NCBI GenBank assembly: GCA_021800535.1
Contig: JAJYYV010000003.1
Location: forward strand, 39,056-103,055
Origin: a bacterium
GTDB lineage: Bacteria; Ratteibacteria; UBA8468; B48-G9; DTJG01
DNA: 64,000 nt
Direction: 5' to 3'
Under the pieces are notes generated by a model that saw only the letters and a list, made by a program, of their open reading frames with translations, had not been told where the DNA came from and searched no databases. The first letter of the stretch is position 1, and every line of letters begins with the position of its first letter. Shown here piece by piece: positions 62,232-64,000 of this stretch. The position numbers and the translations under genes were made by a program.

Positions 62232-62477
62232 TTATTTTTTTGTTTTTTCTTCAAGATATTTTATTGCATCGCCAACTGTTCGTATTTTTTCAGCATCTTC
62301 ATCAGGGATTTCAACATTAAATTTCTGGTCAAAATCCATAATAAGTTCTACAGTATCAAGTGAATCTGCTCCAAGGTCATCAACAAATGAAGAAGATTCC
62401 TTAATCTGAGATGGGTCTACTTTTAATTTTTCCACAACAATATCTTTTACAATTTTTTCTATTTCACTTCTTTCCAT
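62232..62477 (-). CDS. acpP: Acyl carrier protein
   Basis: The 81-residue ACP has the phosphopantetheine Ser in [20 protein letters not shown] near residue 38 and the acidic helix typical of the family. AGGAGG precedes the ATG. Its stop is directly followed by fabF. Confidence 0.97.
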   Translation of the reverse strand: MERSEIEKIVKDIVVEKLKVDPSQIKESSSFVDDLGADSLDTVELIMDFDQKFNVEIPDEDAEKIRTVGDAIKYLEEKTKK

Positions 62478-62529
62478 AATTCCTCCTATTAAATTAATTA
62501 ATAATAAAATTTTAAGAAGGTTAATTTTA

Positions 62530-63882
62530 TCATATATTTTCCACTTTTAGCAAATTTTTTAAAATCTTTTCTGTTTTGTTTAAAATATATTCTAAATCTG
62601 TTTGACTTATACTTAAAGGCAAAAACAGATATATTATATTCCCCAAAGGTCTAAGAATAATTCCTTCCTGAAGACCTTTTTTATAAAGTTTATATCCTAT
62701 TCTTTCAGTAAAATCAAAGGGTTCTTTTGTTTCTTTATTTTTTACAAGTTCTATTGCACCAACCATACCAATATATCTAACATCTCCTACAAAATCCATA
62801 TTCCTGAATTTTTCCATTTGATTATGAAAAAATGGTATGATGCTCTGTACTTTTTTTAGTGTGTTTTCTTTTTTAAAAATTTTAAGACTTGCTACAGCTG
62901 CAGAACAGGAAATAGGATTGGCAGTAAATGTATGTCCGTGGAAAAATGTCTTTTTTTTGTCATAATCATCATAAAAAGCATTATAGATTTCATTGGTTGT
63001 TAAAGTGGCTCCTAAAGGTAATACTCCAGATGTTATTCCTTTTGAAAGACAGAGAAAATCCGGATAAATATTTCCATAATCACAGGCAAACATTTTTCCT
63101 GTTCTTCCAAACCCTGTGGCAATTTCATCAACAATCAGATGTATATTATATTTTTTAGTTAATTGTGCTGCTTTTATAAGATAGTCCGGAGGATAGATAA
63201 TCATTCCTCCTGCTGCCATTAATAAAGGCTCCAATATTAATCCGCATATTTTCTTATTCTGCTTTTTTACAATAGACTCAAGACTCTGGAAACACTCTAT
63301 TTTACAGTCTTTTTTTAATTTTTTTTCAGGGCATCTATAACAGTAAGGAGAATCAGCTTTGATAGATGAAAAAAGAAGGGGTTTAAATGGCTCATTAAAA
63401 ATACTATCTCCACTGACACTCATGGCTCCAATTGTATCTCCATGATAACCATGGTCAAGGCATACAAAAAGTTTTTTTTCCTTTTTACCTTTATTCTGCC
63501 AGTATTGAAAAGACATTTTTAGCGCTGCTTCAACAGCAGTAGAGCCATTATCAGAAAAAAATACTTTTTTAAGATTTTCAGGGGCAACATCTAATAGATT
63601 TTCTGCAAGCAGGATTGCCGGTTTATGAGTAAATCCTGCAAATAATACATGGTCCAGAGACTTAATCTGTTTTTTTATTGCCTGTGTTATCATCTGATGA
63701 TTATGTCCGTGAATATTACACCACCATGAAGAGATAGTATCATAATACATTTTATTATTTTCATCATAAATTTTTATCCCCTTTGCTTTTTTAATAAATA
63801 TAGGAGGCAAATCCTGGCAGTCTTTCATTTGTGTATAGGGATGCCATATATATTTAAAATCTTTTTCAGTCCATTTTTTCAT
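62530..63882 (-). CDS. bioA: Adenosylmethionine-8-amino-7-oxononanoate aminotransferase
   Basis: BioA makes 7,8-diaminopelargonate in biotin synthesis. The 450-residue class III aminotransferase has [70 protein letters not shown] and the PLP Lys in [17 protein letters not shown]. The WHPYTQM start and SWWCNIHG favour BioA over related transaminases. Biotin supports acetyl-CoA carboxylase, which fits the fab neighbourhood; no other bio gene is in view. Confidence 0.92.
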   Translation of the reverse strand: MKKWTEKDFKYIWHPYTQMKDCQDLPPIFIKKAKGIKIYDENNKMYYDTISSWWCNIHGHNHQMITQAIKKQIKSLDHVLFAGFTHKPAILLAENLLDVAPENLKKVFFSDNGSTAVEAALKMSFQYWQNKGKKEKKLFVCLDHGYHGDTIGAMSVSGDSIFNEPFKPLLFSSIKADSPYCYRCPEKKLKKDCKIECFQSLESIVKKQNKKICGLILEPLLMAAGGMIIYPPDYLIKAAQLTKKYNIHLIVDEIATGFGRTGKMFACDYGNIYPDFLCLSKGITSGVLPLGATLTTNEIYNAFYDDYDKKKTFFHGHTFTANPISCSAAVASLKIFKKENTLKKVQSIIPFFHNQMEKFRNMDFVGDVRYIGMVGAIELVKNKETKEPFDFTERIGYKLYKKGLQEGIILRPLGNIIYLFLPLSISQTDLEYILNKTEKILKNLLKVENI

Positions 63883-63890
63883 CTAAAAAC

Positions 63891-63933
63891 TTGGCTCGGA
63901 GACCCCATCCGTAAGGACGGGGAGGAGAGCCAA
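63891..63933 (+). mobile_element. Hairpin resembling an IS200/IS605-type left end
   Basis: TTGGCTC (63891-63897) pairs with GAGCCAA (63927-63933), and inside it CCCCATCC pairs with GGACGGGG around loop GTAA with one mismatch; GGAGA and AGGA form an internal loop. Such a GC-rich imperfect hairpin in an AT-rich genome, followed by a gene starting MKLIKSIK, matches the left end of IS200/IS605 elements. An independent structured RNA cannot be excluded. Confidence 0.45.
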
Positions 63934-63938
63934 CCTCC

Positions 63939-63967
63939 TTGACAAATTATTGTTTTTATGATATAAT
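63939..63967 (+). promoter_or_regulatory. Consensus sigma-70-type promoter
   Basis: TTGACA (63939-63944), a 17-nt spacer and TATAAT (63962-63967) are perfect consensus elements. The ATG at 63975 is 7 nt later, implying a leaderless message. Confidence 0.85.
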
Positions 63968-63974
63968 TATTTTT

Positions 63975-64000
63975 ATGAAACTTATAAAATCTATCAAATG
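63975..64000 (+). CDS. Start of a possible TnpB/IS605 OrfB-like protein (cut by window edge)
   Basis: Only eight codons are visible (MKLIKSIK). This start is like that of many TnpB proteins of IS200/IS605 elements, and the hairpin upstream supports it, but the family cannot be confirmed from so little sequence. Confidence 0.35.

Overview
The window is AT-rich (roughly 30% G+C by eye) and comes from a diderm bacterium using the standard genetic code. The diderm call rests on LptB, a SurA-N-like periplasmic protein, ExbB/ExbD, a TolC-like outer-membrane protein and lipoprotein signals. Many TGA codons end conserved genes, so TGA is not reassigned. Archaeal-type phosphoglycerate mutase, a GH57 glucanase and hemerythrin/DUF438/DUF2249 proteins suggest an anaerobe or microaerophile. 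It is probably an uncultured lineage (an Omnitrophota-like candidate phylum is possible), but I cannot place it from sequence reading alone.

Layout. (1) 1-10.3 kb: an accessory island between an intact tRNA-Leu(CAA) at 83-165 and a 39-nt copy of the 5' half of that tRNA at 10268-10306. It carries a GntR/ABC-transporter operon, two membrane proteins, repeated leader sequences and a run of broken genes: DUF805, a Panacea-like protein, an ankyrin fragment, a PQQ-propeller lipoprotein and a frameshifted HicA toxin. (2) 10.3-21 kb, minus strand: a tightly packed operon rsmI, SurA-N protein, histidine kinase, response regulator, glgC, galT, glgA, GH57 glucanase, rsfS, phosphoglucomutase/phosphomannomutase, which is a glycogen module under a two-component system. 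(3) 21-34 kb: apgM, a tiny YHS protein, a DnaQ-WYL fusion, a tiny lipoprotein, csp, exbB-exbD with unknown partners, tRNA-Gln, cysK, a GAF-GAF-ANTAR protein overlapping mfd, a small DUF4258-like/DUF2283 pair, an AEC transporter and a sugar nucleotidyltransferase. (4) 34-41 kb: holin-like membrane protein, DUF2156, ruvA, ruvB, lptB, uppS, dxr, gltX. (5) 41-47 kb: an unusual putative polysaccharide synthesis/export locus (TackOD1 zinc protein with a degenerate GGDEF-like end, TolC-like protein fused to a GH18-like domain, HlyD-like adaptor, convergent GT2 synthase). (6) 47-59.5 kb: PPP phosphatase plus Ser/Thr kinase, GH42, ispF, hisI, secD, secF, rsmD, coaD, rpmF, plsX, fabH, fabD, fabG. (7) 59.5-64 kb: a hemerythrin/DUF2249 module behind a promoter palindrome and bounded by a duplicated fabG 3' end, then acpP-fabF inverted relative to the fab operon, bioA, and at the edge a hairpin plus the first codons of a probable IS200/IS605-type tnpB.

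Two themes run through the window. Many transcription-unit-leading genes have a TATAAT-like box only 6-9 nt before the ATG and no Shine-Dalgarno, which implies leaderless transcripts, whereas operon-internal genes often carry GGAGG-like sites. A dispersed AT-rich repeat with about 36-nt internal periodicity occurs in at least four intergenic regions. The strongest candidates for something undescribed are the TackOD1/TolC-GH18/HlyD/GT2 locus, the tRNA-Leu-bounded decaying island, and the palindrome-controlled hemerythrin module inserted in the fatty-acid cluster.
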